A stretch of DNA of 64,000 bases. Source: Lutraria lutraria (lineage: Eukaryota > Mollusca > Bivalvia > Venerida > Mactridae). The stretch spans positions 1,076,368-1,140,367 of the forward strand of contig OZ026850.1 of assembly GCA_964023205.1 (NCBI GenBank). Reading direction: 5' to 3'. The position numbers and the translations under genes were made by a program. Within the stretch, counting starts at the first letter, position 1. Every line of letters begins with the position of its first letter. Shown here piece by piece: positions 46,863-60,163 of this stretch. The notes under the pieces are model-generated. The model ran no database searches. It saw only the letters and a program-made list of their open reading frames with translations, and had not been told where the DNA came from.

Positions 46863-47498
46863 TGTTTTTATTTAATCATTTTGAGCAACAAACAGGATCA
46901 GAAACAGTCTTTCGTGTGAATAACCACCGCATTTAAACCCTAGAAGTGCACTGGCTTCAACAATTCAGGTCTTCAACGATCAACAGCCTTTATTGTCAAG
47001 CAGGCGTTAACGCTACAATGTTGTCGATATGTCGTTTATATGAGAAATGAAATACAGACGTTTCACGAAATTTCCGGGAAAAAAATAATATTTCTTGATT
47101 TTGTGAGTGAATTTGTCATAAAAATTAGTCCACTCGAATTAAAACTTTCGTGTAATTATGGATGTATCCGAAAATATTGGTGTCCGAAATAAGTGCAACA
47201 TGGAAACGACTAAAACCCGGTTTATGCAGTTGTTTAGCTTCTTTTACATTATGGCTGATTAACGCCATGTCGAAATTTCTTCTGGCATTTCGCACTGACA
47301 AGACGGGTGTAATGCGAAAGCGTGACACATTTTCTTTTTCTTTTAGCGAACTTTGTAGTCCTTTCATGTTTCGCATTTTTGCATTTCGTAGCGAAAATAC
47401 GACATGGCGTAAATAAGCTACCGTACTTATTCGTTATAATGATTAATAGATTAATAACATTTTACAGTAAAACATAACTGGAGAGACGATTACTTAAA

Positions 47499-47691
47499 TA
47501 CTGTATTTTCGTTGGGCTCAATTTTCGTGGTTTTTACTAAAATGGTTATTTCGTGCGGACATAAATTCGTGGATTTTTTAAAGAAAGGCCTTATCCCTGC
47601 ATCTTAATTCGTGGGGATTTGATTTCGTGGATTAGCCGACTCACTCATTCACGAAATTAAATCCCTAACGAAAATTTATGATTCCACGGTA
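47499..47691 (+). mobile_element. MITE family E, copy 2
   Basis: tactgtattttcgttgggct at the left, gattccacggta at the right; high identity with the 17447 copy. Confidence 0.8.
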
Positions 47692-47841
47692 TTTTACTAT
47701 ATCAACAACGACCAGAGTCAATGTAGCTACGTGTAGTTTGTTTGTCTGTCAAAGGGAGGCAACTGATTCAGATTCGATTGCTAAACAACATACTTATCTC
47801 CCTTGCTCTTCCCTTTTTTTTAAATCGAAATAATAAAATAC

Positions 47842-48006
47842 TTCTCTTGAGCAACACCCTTAGGAAGTAACAAAAGTATGTTGTTGTTGAGAGGTTGTTG
47901 CTCTAGAGATATTGAATTAATAATAAGACATTACAGGGGGAAGATCATGTTGCTGTTGAGGGTAGGTTGTTGCTCAAGAGAGGGCCGCTCTGGAGAGGTT
48001 GTACTG
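47842..48006 (+). mobile_element. MITE family A copy, left end degraded
   Basis: cttctcttgagcaacaccct at the left, interior as in the family, right end ggagaggttgtactg followed by TA. Confidence 0.8.
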
Positions 48007-48599
48007 TAGTGTGTGCAATTTTCAGTAAACATACATCGCACTGGAGTCTAGTTGCTTAGCTTTTTTACTCGAGCCAAATTTCGGAGCGAGAAGACTACGG
48101 AAAACATTTAGAAAAAAAAAATTGTTTCGGTGTGGTGCCATAAATAGTCGTCGATAGAATCGAGCGATTATTCATAAACAAATTAACGACCTTTCTTTTG
48201 ATAAAATGCTCTTTTGATAATTCACATAACGACACCCTGTTTCTTAACCGGCTCGTTTTATCATTAATTTTGATAAATGCGCCATCAGTTTTGTGTCTGT
48301 TTTTGAAATCATAGATCGATTGACAAAGTTATTCATTACGCGCACCTATAATACTGGTATGCATTATATTTGAGAACAATGGCGCTAATATAGTTTTATC
48401 TACGGATTATTGTTTTAAATCACATGCTCGGTTAACGTTTAAATACTAATTCTACTGTAATTATCTATATTTTGATGAGGTGCACACAGGGGCACCTGTC
48501 CTGTGTTCGCTCGGTCGCTTGACTAGTAAACTGAGTAATGACGGCTTGTATAAAGGATTTATTGTAGTTATACCATACAACGGCGTCAGATCGTGATAT

Positions 48600-48880
48600 T
48601 ATTGTGGTGATGTTGCTGGTTTGGTCGTCGTCGTCGTTGTTGTTGTTGCTATTGCTGCTGCTGATGATGATGAAAATGCTTTGTTGTTGTTACTGCTGGT
48701 GATGATGATAATGTTGTTGTTGCTGCTGCTTTTGCTGTTGCTGTTGTTGCTGCTGCTGATGATGATGATGATGAAAATGTTTTGTAGTTGTTACTGTTGG
48801 TGATGATAATAATGTTGTTGTTGTTGTTGCTGATGATGATAATGATGATTTGTTTTATTATTTTGGCTGCTGTTGTTGAC
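48600..48880. repeat. TTG/CTG/ATG trinucleotide microsatellite
   Basis: Interrupted runs of gttgtt, gctgct and gatgat. Open frames on both strands are artefacts of the repeat. Confidence 0.92.
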
Positions 48881-50269
48881 ATTAAAAATGATTTGAATAT
48901 TGTTTTGAACGTTGGGGTTAAGATAAATTAATTTTAATTTTGAATACTGTACCGACATTCATTTTACTCATTCGATACTTGATTAGTTTTTGTTATTTGT
49001 GTCAGTTTATATACAGCTTAATCGATCCTTTCAAATTATCAACATATTTACATAGGTGGTGCCTTTTCGAATTTTAATCAGTGCCTAAATACTTTAATTT
49101 ATTCCAACACGTAATATTGAAATGTTTATTTAAAACTGTAAATACCCCGTATGTACCTCCCCTGAAATCTAACTTGAAACAAGATATGTACCAAATTTAG
49201 ATAACGGTCATTTTTGTAAAATCCTCGATGGTTTAATGCAAAGGCGTATAAACTGATTGATACTTTTTTGGACTTATATGTTTAAAATACACCTTATCAA
49301 GTGTGATTTGTTCTCATGTGTTTATCTATTCTTTACCAACACAGTAAAAATAATGTTCTTCAGTGAAAAAAAGTTCATTTTTCCGGAGATCTGATCGACT
49401 GTGAGGTGAGTATTACATATATGCATGTCTAAATTAAGATGCCACAGTAAGGTAGCTATTGTTTGGTCTTGCTTAGCAACTGCGATTCAAGCCAAGACGA
49501 CGAGTCATCGACACAGGTTAGGAATTCGGATGCTTGTTTTGTAAACCGAAATAATCTTGACATTAACTTCTGCTGTTGTAGTAAAGTCATTAAAATCTTG
49601 GATATAAACTGTAAACGAAGATAGTGCAAGGGCAGTTAAATCGAAACGTCATGAACATCGATGTATTGATAATATCAGTTCGATTTCTTTTCCGACTTTC
49701 CGAAGCCTTGTATTAACTCCGCAAAGTAATCTCTTATCACATCGTTCTTAATTTAATGGTAAGTTTGTAATTTCTTTTTTCTATAATATGAACCGTAGTT
49801 GATTTTTTTATTTGTAAATAAAGTATGTTTCTGGATATGGTAGTTTTAGTCACATGGATGTATCGAATATTCGCAGAACTTGAGTAAATTTGCGGTTCAA
49901 TAAAACATGGGTATGTACTGTTCTGGTATATATGTTTGAATGTAAACTTCATGTATATATCAGTTTGTAGTTATATAGACAATGGACGTTGTGAATTTGT
50001 GAGGTAACATGTTTGATAATCACATTTTGATTTTTTCAGAGGGTAAAGTTCGTGGTGGGCTCGTGAATAAAGGGTCGAGGAAGCGTTAGGGGTCACAGAG
50101 GGAGCCAGAAGATTTTAGTAGGGAATAAGCAAAAAAGAAACTAGGATGTACCTTGTAATATAGAAATAAACAGTGTGAGATTTCAATTCGGATCGATATT
50201 TCAAATTCCATGGGAGAATTAATATAGCAAGAAGTTTTTAGTGTCAAAAAGCGAAAACTGAAAGCGACG
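48881..50269. other. upstream region of the doublecortin exon, no other gene
   Basis: No coding signal. A 5' UTR with purine-rich sequence (cgaggaagcgttaggggtca) runs from about 50040 to 50269; an untranslated exon ending or beginning near tttttcag at 50040 is possible. Confidence 0.4.
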
Positions 50270-50637
50270 ATGTCTTCAAAAAACGTATCAAAGAACCAAC
50301 AAGTTCAGAATGGGTTTGCCAATAAGGGCGGTGCTAGCGAGCACGATAATTATCATGCGGTGGCCTCGTACCATTCACAATATCCGAAACCAATCCACGT
50401 GCTCGTACATGAAAACAATGATAAATTTCAACCTGGTAAGAAAATGGTTGTTTCAAAACACGTAACTAAGACATTTGACAACTTCCTTGTAGATATAACT
50501 CAAAAACTAAAACCTAGGTACGGTGCTGCAAGGAGAGTGTTCACCGCACGTGGACGTACACAAATAAGGAGACTGGAAGATCTCACAGATGATGGCACTT
50601 ATGTTGTCACTGGTAACGAAAGATTCAAAAACTGCAA
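50270..50637 (+). CDS. doublecortin (DCX) domain protein, first coding exon
   Basis: ATG at 50270 with no splice acceptor needed. Residues 1-40 are hydrophilic. From about 41 the fold is DCX: PIHVLVHENNDKFQPGKKMV, the FDNFLVDITQKL helix, AARRVFTARGRTQIRRLEDL, TDDGTYVVTGNERFKNC. DCX domains are ubiquitin-like and bind microtubules or tubulin in neurons and cilia. The single-domain-first layout and FTARG..I..LEDL..G.YV pattern are closest to the DCDC2/RP1-like branch, by eye. The exon ends AA|GTAAGT in phase 2. Confidence 0.85.
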
Positions 50638-50756
50638 GTAAGTGACCTTGAACTTTGATAACTTAACAAAGGTCAGATATGTGAGGTCAGATATGGATTT
50701 GATGTAGTTAGAACGATAATTCTTTAACACGGACACGAGAGAATGAAATACACATA

Positions 50757-50931
50757 CAGTCAAACTTGTCGACAAAGGCCACCCTTGGGAAATACATTAT
50801 GTAGCCTTCATTGGCAGGCAGCCTTTATTCAGGGGTCATTTTGTTCTGAACAACCAATGTTTTTTTTAATAATGACCTTTATTCATCGGGCGAATTTTAT
50901 TCGGAGGTGGCCACCAACACGGATTTGACTG
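50757..50931 (+). mobile_element. MITE family G, intact, TA target duplication
   Basis: TA|cagtcaaacttgtcgacaaa at the left, caccaacacggatttgactg|TA at the right; 175 bp, inside the putative DCX intron. Confidence 0.85.
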
Positions 50932-51057
50932 TATATGATTTCTCCATGCTTGACCTTAATATTCTGACCATCTTTTTTTTCGGGGGGGGGGGCGGTCTCA
51001 GAGATGATATTAACACCGAGGCTTTACTGATTTTATGTAATAATGTTCTTAATGTAC

Positions 51058-51268
51058 TACTGTTGAATCATTAATTTTCGTTGGGGGTTTAATTTCGTGG
51101 ATTTCGGCGGTAGGCTCATCCACGAAATCAAATCCCCAAGAATTTAAATGCAGAGATAAGGCATTTCTTTTCAAAAATCAAAATCCACGAATTTATGTCC
51201 CCACGAAATAGCCATTTTAGTAAAAACCACGAAAATTGAGCCCAACGAAAATAAATGAAAATACAGTA
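51058..51268 (-). mobile_element. MITE family E, copy 3, inverted
   Basis: Reverse orientation to the 17447 and 47499 copies: tactgttgaatcattaattt at the left, caacgaaaataaatgaaaat then acagta at the right. Confidence 0.8.
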
Positions 51269-51313
51269 TATTACCTGCTAATTATTTTGAAAATTATAAC
51301 AAGATTTATTTAT

Positions 51314-51450
51314 TTTGGCGTAAAAAAGTGTTTTTTCTGGTTACATGACCTATCTTAATTTTTCCACAAGATTTTAGAATTTTTATTAGGCCAGAGGAAA
51401 GGTACCCCTACTTTCTTACTTTTTATCTCAGCACACACATTCAAGAGCCA
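51314..51450 (+). repeat. dispersed repeat J, copy 3, truncated
   Basis: ttctggttacatgacc, ttattaggccagagga and cacacattcaagagcc match the other copies. Confidence 0.65.
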
Positions 51451-51478
51451 AGGAAATAATAATAATAATAAAAAAAAA

Positions 51479-51593
51479 TGATTTTCCCACCGCATGATTT
51501 AACTAGATATATATTCTCTCTAGAGCAACAACCTCTTAACAACAACATAAATGTGCTACTTTCAAAGGGTGTTGCTTTGGAGAGGTTGTACTG
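51479..51593 (-). mobile_element. MITE family A, partial
   Basis: Begins inside the element (gattttcccaccgcatg) and ends ggagaggttgtactg|TA. Confidence 0.8.
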
Positions 51594-53454
51594 TACTTGT
51601 ATTTATGTTTTTTTTTCAATTATACTCGATTAATCGTAATCGATTAACCTAAATAATTTGATATATATATTATTTTGCATCAGTTGACTTATTAATATTG
51701 TCATACCTATGCAATAATATCGATATATCGATATCCGAACAGTGCAACATCGATATGATATTCATTCTGCATATCGCTGTTTGGTTTACACCAAATCGTT
51801 TTTTTGCGGTATTTTGATCAAGCCATACCAGTATCGATATATCTAGATATATTTATAACTTTCAATGATCGTCGTAAAGACATGTTGGCATCATTTTTAT
51901 GTCGATATATAGACAAGTTTGTAAAATACTTAAAAATCGCTGTATCGATATAATTTTTGTAAAATATTTCAAAAACCGTTATATCGATATGCTGGGAACA
52001 TTTAGATACTTGTATCGGAATGCTTGTGAATTTTTCGATTATCGCTATTTCGATATTTTTGCATAAATTTGAATCTATATTGATTGTTTAACGATGTCTT
52101 TATGTTTATACAAATCAATTATTTGATTTCTATCAGCACAAGTTTATTATTATGTCTTCTATCAAGGATTTCTTGTACCTAGGCATTCTATGTGTGTAGT
52201 GTAAGACTTTTTTTCAAATTTCGTTTCATTTGTCTAGTTCACAAGTTTTGTCAAAATGAATCCAAAGTGCTGATGGATTTTTTAACAAATCGAGTTCGAA
52301 CCCACGACCTCTTTATTTCGACTATGAAATCGGCTTCATTGTGGATAAATTTGATAAGAATATGTCAAACCATGAACTAAAACCCAACACGAAAGCAGTC
52401 GTTAACCTATTCTGACTGGTGAAGAATTCCCTCTTAGACAATAGTTTGGTAAACTGTTTCTACTAATGACATTTCAGACCGTTGAAGCCTTTTTGATGTT
52501 CTGTGAGACTGTTTGAGAATTGTAGTCAGCTGATTTTAAGTTCAAACGGCCCTTTTCAGTGTAGCAGTGTCCTAAAAATTCACAGCCTTCAAAAATTTCA
52601 CGAAGCGAATCAAAGCGCTGTAAGCCTTAGTACCGTGTAAAACTCGCTTCTATATCGTTTTTCTATATTTATTTACTTTTAACTAGATGTGCAACAATAA
52701 ATCTCACAACACAATATATCAAAGTTCTACATGTAGTCTTACCATATCGCTAATTTCTTTGTTTACCAAAAAAAAACACAGTATGATAAGCCCATGTTTC
52801 TAACTAAACCCATTGACCCAGCATGTTTTTGGTAGCCCGTATTTTATTGTCAACAATGTGTTATACAATGTGATCAAATATGTTTGGAGTGCTTTTCTGT
52901 AGCAGTATTTCAGACGATTTCAAGTGTTCAATAAATTCTTTTTTTATTTGGATGAAATCGGCAGAATTTTGCCATCTTGTTTTAATTGTTTTCTTTCGTT
53001 TTAATTAACACATTTAAGTACTTTGAACAAGTTTAGAATGTTTACAATAAAACTTATAAGTGTGACCAGTTTGGTTTGTGCCCACATTTCAATATTGTTA
53101 AGAGTTAGCAAAAAGTTTTGAAGTTTTATCCACATATGAACTCAGCGCACGTACGACCATTAATAGACTTTGTAATTTTGTGACGTCCATTATGCTTGGT
53201 AGTTTACATCGGTAAATTCCGGTAATTTCCGGACGGGATCGTGAGTATCACGGTTCGACGATAACATTTAAATTTTCAATAAGCGCGTATATATAGCCCT
53301 TCAATTTTCCTTTTAATAACCTAAATGACCTACCAGTGCGTTTGAATAAAGGCGCTTTGTCATAATCAAGTATCATGTTACCTTATTCTGTTATTTCTGA
53401 TCAAGATTCTTTTTGCGCACTGAGAAATATCCTCAGCTCAAGTTACCACAAACT
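51594..53454. other. intergenic or intronic, no gene; ATCGATAT-rich stretch
   Basis: About 51715-52080 contains many atatcgatat-type palindromes. No exon with a recognisable fold was found. Confidence 0.45.
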
Positions 53455-53527
53455 AAACTGGTTCCGGTTCCATGTTGCAGTGCTCGAATTAAATACTTTG
53501 TACAGGCAAGTCAACGGGAACCAGTTT
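53455..53527 (+). mobile_element. short hairpin MITE family C, copy 3
   Basis: aaactggttccggttccatg at the left, aacgggaaccagttt at the right. Confidence 0.85.
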
Positions 53528-54079
53528 AACCACAAACTTTATATATTTGTCTTAAAACAAAGCTATGTCGCTTGTGACGGGAGATTTTATAAGACAGTTA
53601 AAGTAAACAGAGTTTGATCAGTGTAAATAAAGTCCCGAAAATTGATTAACTTTATGACTTATGTCAACATATTAGATAAAGTTCCAAACCTTCACAAGTT
53701 GAGAAGTTGTCAAAATAGCTTGTTTTAGTCTATAATTGTTACATAACTCATCGAATTATTGATACGTTGAATGTTGGATCGGAATGTCAGTGTTTTAGCT
53801 TACACTCTTACATAACTCATCGAATTATTGATACTTCGGGTGTTGGGCCGGAATGTCAGTATTTTAGCCGGCACTGTTACGAAAAATATTGAAATTTTTG
53901 TTAGAGTTATTGCCCTTGTTGAAAGTAGAAAAATATCAATATCTGAGACAACGACATGGTGACCAATATTTTTCTTTATCAAAATAGATTGGTATTGTGT
54001 TTTTGCATCTTTTTGCTTTGAGCATCCATGGAAATGGATCTTCCTTTTTCATGATTCAGACCTCTAATTACTGTAACCT

Positions 54080-54285
54080 CTCACTGATAGAGGCTCGTGG
54101 GTTCGAGCCCAGTTACCGACCATGCCTCTTTATGTGAGAAAGTAGGCAGTTGCTTATGGAGGATAGGGGTCTAGTACTGGTTCCTCTCAGGAACGATGGT
54201 TAGGTGAACTGTCCGCCTCTAACTGTTGAAAAGGGTCGTTAAACACAAATAAATAAACAAATAAACAAACAAACCTATTTATGTC
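54080..54285 (+). mobile_element. tRNA-related SINE
   Basis: B box GGGTTCGAGCCC near 54100; 3' end gttgaaaagggtcgttaaac followed by (aaat/aaac)n. The A box is degraded. The 3' domain is shared with the other SINEs here although the body differs. Confidence 0.75.
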
Positions 54286-54587
54286 AATCTTATTTCTCGT
54301 GATTTTACCAGACTCGTTTTAATGATACTTATCTTCTCGTTTCTAACATATATTACCGAGATTTCCTTAGGAATTATAGTATTTTATTGTGTTCCCTTGA
54401 CAACGTAATGTGAACAAATCCGATACTTACTTGATTACTTAATTAGGGATACAGCTCACCTCATGTTGTCTTGTATGTTTCACCTATGATGGAATAAGGC
54501 TAAAATAGTCATAGTTACGTGTTTTACCCCCCCCCCCCCACAAAAAAATTGGGTAGGTAGCCTGCAAAAATTGTCTTTTAGGAAACT

Positions 54588-54752
54588 TTCCCGAGCCGTC
54601 ACTGGTTCCGCGCGCATGAATTTCATGCGGAGATAAGTACGTCTATCTACATACATCCGCCATGTAACAGTAAAACTAACGCACGTTTCATGTTGCAGTG
54701 CAAGTCTATATAAGTTCCGTTTCTATGAGTACTTCCAGTACTTTGATTTTAT
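54588..54752 (+). repeat. dispersed repeat D, copy
   Basis: gagccgtcactggttccgcg, catgaatttcatgcggag, catccgccatgtaacag, cagtgcaagtctatataag and acttccagtactttgat. Confidence 0.75.
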
Positions 54753-55339
54753 TGCTGTTGTTTTAAACATATCTTTCGTATTTTGGAGCTGAATTCGTCC
54801 ACAAATATTTTCGTACTATGGATTTTTCCTGTTAGAACTTTAGGATCGGCGCTTTAAAGAGGATCGGTAAATTCACCATAAGCGTAACTATTTTTTTCTG
54901 GCCTGATGAGTGATAGAACTTATTAGTCATTAATGCGGACAAAACCATGGATTTATCATTTATTAAACCTGCACAGCAGAGACTTAACACAAGGGTACCA
55001 GATATTTAAAGAATTTCCTTAATTAGATGTACACGCGCGGTATATTAATCCTTACGTTGTCATTTAGTATACCTAGTTTGTCAATCAAACAAGACTAATC
55101 ATATAAATACATGTTTGTAATTAATTTACTATGAAATTTTATATTTCAAAGCCTGCTATTAATTGACACCGCCAGTACGTGTTCAGCTTTCAAACTGCTT
55201 CATTATCAAATTCAATGTTGTATGATACTGTACATCTCAATGCTATACCGCACACTATCATTGAATCCAACACAATACGGAACGATCGATATAAACGTGA
55301 GTATTGAAACGATTCCACACGATACAACACAAAGAAAGC

Positions 55340-55750
55340 GATACCACTCGATATAATAATATAATACTTCAATACGATACAATACGATATCACCCGATAT
55401 ACTAATATAATACTTCAATACGATACATTACGATATCATCCGATATACTAATATAATACTTCAATACGATACTTTACGATATCACTCGATATACTAATAT
55501 AATACTTCAATACGATATATTACGATACCACCCGATATACTAATATAATACTTCAATACGATACATTACGATATCACCCGATATACTAATATAATACTTC
55601 AATACGATACATTATGATACCACCCGATATACTAATATAATACTTCAATACGATACATTACGATATCACTCGATATAATAATATAATACTTCAATACGAT
55701 ACATTACGTTATCACTCGATATGATAATATGATACTTCAATACGGTTCAA
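55340..55750. repeat. 46-bp minisatellite, about 9 units
   Basis: Units read aatacttcaatacgataca+ttacgatatcacccgatatactaatat with an exact 46-bp period in the core; TATA/CGATA-rich. Reverse open frames across it are not genes. Confidence 0.94.
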
Positions 55751-56592
55751 TACGATACGTTACGATATCACGTGGTACACAACGATACACTTAAGATTGC
55801 ATATATATTGGCGCAAATTGGCCAGAACATCTTCACGCTTTGTTATATATATACATTTGTACATTGTGTAGATAATCAAGTATGATTAGTACTTAATGGC
55901 CGAGTCAATCACAGGAATTAAAACACTCGTTTGATATATTTCGATAATGACTCTTACGTCTTCGCAGGTTCAGAATTGCAAATGTTTTCTCGTTGCTATG
56001 GTAACGGTTCTGTTAATGATGCTTCATTAACGATAAATGTATTGAACATCGTAGTCAATGTAAATTCCAATCGATGGATTGTCGTTAGTCGTGTGATCAA
56101 ATGGTAAAAACACAACATGACCTGAAGCTATAAATCACTTCCGGTGTCTTTTGTAAGAAATAAAATTTGTTACGTAAATTCATTTAACATCAGCTAGCAG
56201 ATTATCAGTTAGATAGTTAAATATACTCAACGATAATAGTCTGTGATACACACACTAGTACTACACACATATATCTATCGACGGTATAATCGCGAAGATA
56301 CAGGATTTTATGGAATTATAGTTAACAATAGTTATGCTTTTTCATTATTAGTACAGTTTTATTTGAGTTCATAATACATTAACACCAATCTCTATGTGTG
56401 GATTGGAAAGAAACGACAACTCTGTGTAGAGATTGCATTAACACGTGTTTATGGTCGAATATCAGGACCCTAAGGGATCTACTCTTGAAGTAAAAGTTAA
56501 AAAACACATCTTTAATATTACGTACATATTCGTGTTTAATCTCTGACTTGTAATCAGTGACCCTAAATCACTGTGAGTTCGTTTCCTATCCG
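55751..56592. other. intergenic or intronic, nothing recognised
   Basis: No coding or repeat signal that I can support. Confidence 0.4.
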
Positions 56593-56977
56593 CCAGGACC
56601 ATAGTTAATATATTAGGAAGCTGTGTAGAATCCTACCCAGGGTCATAGTTAATATATTAGGAAGCTGAGTAGAATCCTACCCAGGGTCATAGTTAATATA
56701 TTAGGAAGCTGTGTAGAATCCTACCCAGGACCATAGTTAATATATTAGGAAGCTGAGTAGAATCCTACCCAGGGCCATAGTTAAAATATTAGGAAGCTGT
56801 GTAGAATCCTACCCAGGGCCATAGTTAAAATATTAGGAAGCTGTGTAGAATCCTACCCAGGGCCATAGTTAAAATATTAGGAAGCTGAGTAGAATCCTAC
56901 CCAGGGTCATAGTTAATATATTAGGAAGCTGTGTAGAATCCTACCCAGGACCATAGTTAATATATTAGGAAGCTGTG
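56593..56977. repeat. 44-bp minisatellite, about 9 units
   Basis: Units read ccatagttaatatattagga+agctgtgtagaatcctacccagg. Units alternate between gtgtag/gagtag, gacc/gtcc/ggcc and aatata/aaaata variants. The array ends when the last unit runs into unique DNA (gctgtgaagccagcag). Confidence 0.95.
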
Positions 56978-57108
56978 AAGCCAGCAGCCTGCTAACAATA
57001 GCTGATAGCTGGTCTGTCTGGGTGTTTCCCCTCCGTTAATGCTTAAAAAGTAGCCAAATGATCCTGCTGGTTTTGGTGTTTGACTTTAAGCCCCAACAAC
57101 AAAATAGC

Positions 57109-57188
57109 CAATCGGAACTCCTCGGTATTTGTCTAAAGAAAAGTGCATTAATTTCTACCTTACGTAAATGTCCGGGTAGTTACGATTG
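57109..57188 (-). mobile_element. MITE family B, short form
   Basis: 80 bp in inverse orientation: caatcggaactcctcgg at the left, ccgggtagttacgattg at the right. Confidence 0.85.
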
Positions 57189-58094
57189 CAAAATAGCATA
57201 ATTTATGGCTTAAACCAACGATGACTCTTTTGTCTTTGGTCCATTATATTCTGAATATTTTTGAAGTCAGTACATAACACACAGTTATAGTGACATTACA
57301 TTTTTGTATTCAGATAAAATGTATTAAGTGGGTAAATTAAAAATAAAACATGTAGAAACAGTACTTCTATCTCAGGAGGTTTATTTTTGTAAATATTTCA
57401 GTTTTGGTGTCTTAATTCGATTAAACTTTCGAACAAACAAAAACCAAAATTCAGATGAAACGAAACCAGAATGTGTTCGATGATTTTGTCACCATGGTGT
57501 TATCTCACCTCAGTTTGATATTTTTGTCGAAATACTTTAGACCTATTAACAAAATCGACAACATTCGTGATGAAACAATATCTAACTGCGATTTGTACAC
57601 TGCTATAAATGCTTCAGCCTACTTGAAGTTTTGTCTATAAACATTTTAAATAATTCAAGTGTTTGTCAATGAATGTTTACATTGATAGTAAAATATTGGA
57701 TTTATTAGGCTATTAGCATTCTACATCAACAATCCGAGACCTTGACAAATAGTCACCTCAACGGCGACCGCCATTAATCAAGCTTTCAATGACTTGGAGT
57801 ACTAGCCTCGTTTTGGTTACTCGAAGGTAAAACGACCAAAGCGCTTGTTTGACATTGATATATACACCTAATTAATGATAAAATATAGCCGCATAAGTAA
57901 GATATAAATTCAATTTGTCACCAAATAATCATTAAATGCAAACATTTCACTGGTTATTTACTTGTGTTTAAGCAAATGTTACGCTAGCTATTTCGTTATT
58001 GGGTAAGTAAAGATTCGAATGACACTCGAACAAAATCCGTTTATTTTCTTGATTAATTGAGAAAAAAATGTATTTAAAAGATTAAACCAGAATA

Positions 58095-58335
58095 CTATGT
58101 GTCAGGAAGTATCTAAGTATGACGAAATGTCATCTGACAGGAAGTGACGAAGTATAACGTAATATCACCTGACAAGATGTGACGAAGTACAAACTCATGT
58201 CACATGACAGGAAGTGACGAGTTATAAAAGTACGTACATCACCTGACAGGAAGTGACGAAGTATAAAAAAAATTCCCTTGACAGGAAGTGACGAAGTATA
58301 AAACAAATGTCACCTGACAGGAAGTGACGAAGTGT
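58095..58335. repeat. about 36-bp minisatellite, about 7 units
   Basis: Units read caggaagtgacgaagtata+aaacaaatgtcacctga with length drift of 35-38 bp. Confidence 0.9.
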
Positions 58336-59792
58336 GTCATATTCAAGTGACGTAATTAATGATTCGTATCAAATACTAGTAACAATTATTCGATCCACCT
58401 AAAGCATGTGTCTGATTTAGTGACAAAAATTTATAGTTACAATTACTAGTGCCAGTTAATTTATTTTATTGTAAAGAAGTGTCCAGAAGAAAATTTTACA
58501 TTTTTTTGTATTTGCTCAATTTCAGCGAATAAATCTTTGTATGTTTCTATTTCGGATATTGTGTCTGAGAACGGTCGAGAGCAAGTTTTAAAAGAATTAT
58601 GGCAACGAATCCATTTAATCCTTAGTTGCATACAACCACTTTGATTAAACATGTAATGCGTGAAATAGATTAAACAATGACACAAACAAAAGATTGCTTG
58701 AAGCGTTTTGCACTTAGATGTCTTGAACGCACATGAGTTTTAATCTATCTTTAAGACGCGGAAATAAAATATATAAATTGCACGACGGTACGGTTCCAAT
58801 CAGTAATTAATCAACGTTCCCTAGGTGCTAAATTATCTCCTAATAAAAATAGTAATCTCCATTAACATGGGTGCGATAATGTCTCATCTGCAGGCCATTA
58901 AAAGTCGTTTTATGCCATTAAGGCTCTAGTTGTCAAAAGGCCTCGCCCAGTATTTTCGGTTTGAAAACTACATTTTGCTAAAGGGAGGCTACTCTGTTAA
59001 TGATATAGCCCAACTCGGGGTGGGGAGAATAACTCGCGAGTGATTAATCAAGTTATGCTACCATAATAGACAAATGCGTTTATGGTAAATGGACCGTCGT
59101 CTTGTTTATACACAAGATCAAATTTCATCTTTAAATACGCACAATCGTGATTCAATAACTTATTGACAAAATAGATTACCTTACAGTCGATGGTCCGTTT
59201 AGAAAATAGTTTTCTTAAGTTTAAAAGGAAGGATTATCTCGCATATTTGAGAACTATTTAATGAAATACTAACTTTTTTTGAAGTAGGATTAGCAAGAAT
59301 GAAGTGTGAGCAGTATAAGAATAGTCTACTATGTTTATTAAGCAATCATGTTATGAATACTGTGGTTCCAGTATATTAAATATACGTTTATTTAATGAAC
59401 GTCAGACTGTCGGGGCCACTGCCTTGTATACAGAGAATGTAATTATGTATACAAACATCTACAAGATGTTATAGATAGTAACACGAGATGACAAATGAAC
59501 TGAAATTTAAAGTTTGTTTTCTTGACTTTAAAGTTGGACCTGAAGTGCCGGGGCAAACATGGGTACGATATTCCGTGACCTTTTATCAGAGGCGTATGAC
59601 TTCATTTTTCGTTGGTGAGGAAAAATCGTTTTAAGACTGTTAGGTTACAAGAAATTGGGTGAGGCTTTTTGGCACACCGAGTTAGCTCCTTCATGTTTGA
59701 GTAGCAAGTAAATAAGTAAGTGTATGTTAAAGAGCGTTGTTGCACGTACCTATAATGATTCGAAACACTCCATTTTCGTCAAAGATGATATA
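58336..59792. other. intergenic or intronic, nothing recognised
   Basis: No exon or repeat that I can support; a short reverse frame at 58461-58685 has no recognisable fold. Confidence 0.4.
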
Positions 59793-59893
59793 CAGTGTAA
59801 CCTCTCTAAAGCACACCCTTTGGGAGAAGCAAACTTAAGTTGTTATTGAGAGGTTCTGACTCTAGAGAGGGCTGCTCTGTAGAGGTTGTACTG
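59793..59893 (+). mobile_element. MITE family A, internally deleted, TA target duplication
   Basis: 101 bp: TA|cagtgtaacctctctaaag ... gtagaggttgtactg|TA. About 60 bp of the interior is missing compared with the 163-bp copy. Confidence 0.85.
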
Positions 59894-60163
59894 TACATAC
59901 GCTTTTGGAATTAAGGTCACGATTTTGAGTACATTTGACTTAAAATCATTTATATAAACAAAGACCTGTACTATACATATATAATATAGGTCTTTGATAT
60001 AACAGAGTGTAAAAATTACTGCATTTTCATAGGACTGGAAAGAAGCCGTTTTTCCCGTCATCAGACCGTCCCTATACTTTTTGTACCGTTCTAGTCTCCG
60101 ACTGTAAATCTACATAATATCAGGAAAAAGAAATAGAAAGAGAAGTTTTCCGACCTACAGAGC

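Noticed and set aside
57455..57640. 61-residue frame with ATG (MKRNQNVFDDFVTMVLSHLS...)
   Set aside because: No domain, splice signal or neighbouring exon; length expected by chance in AT-rich DNA.
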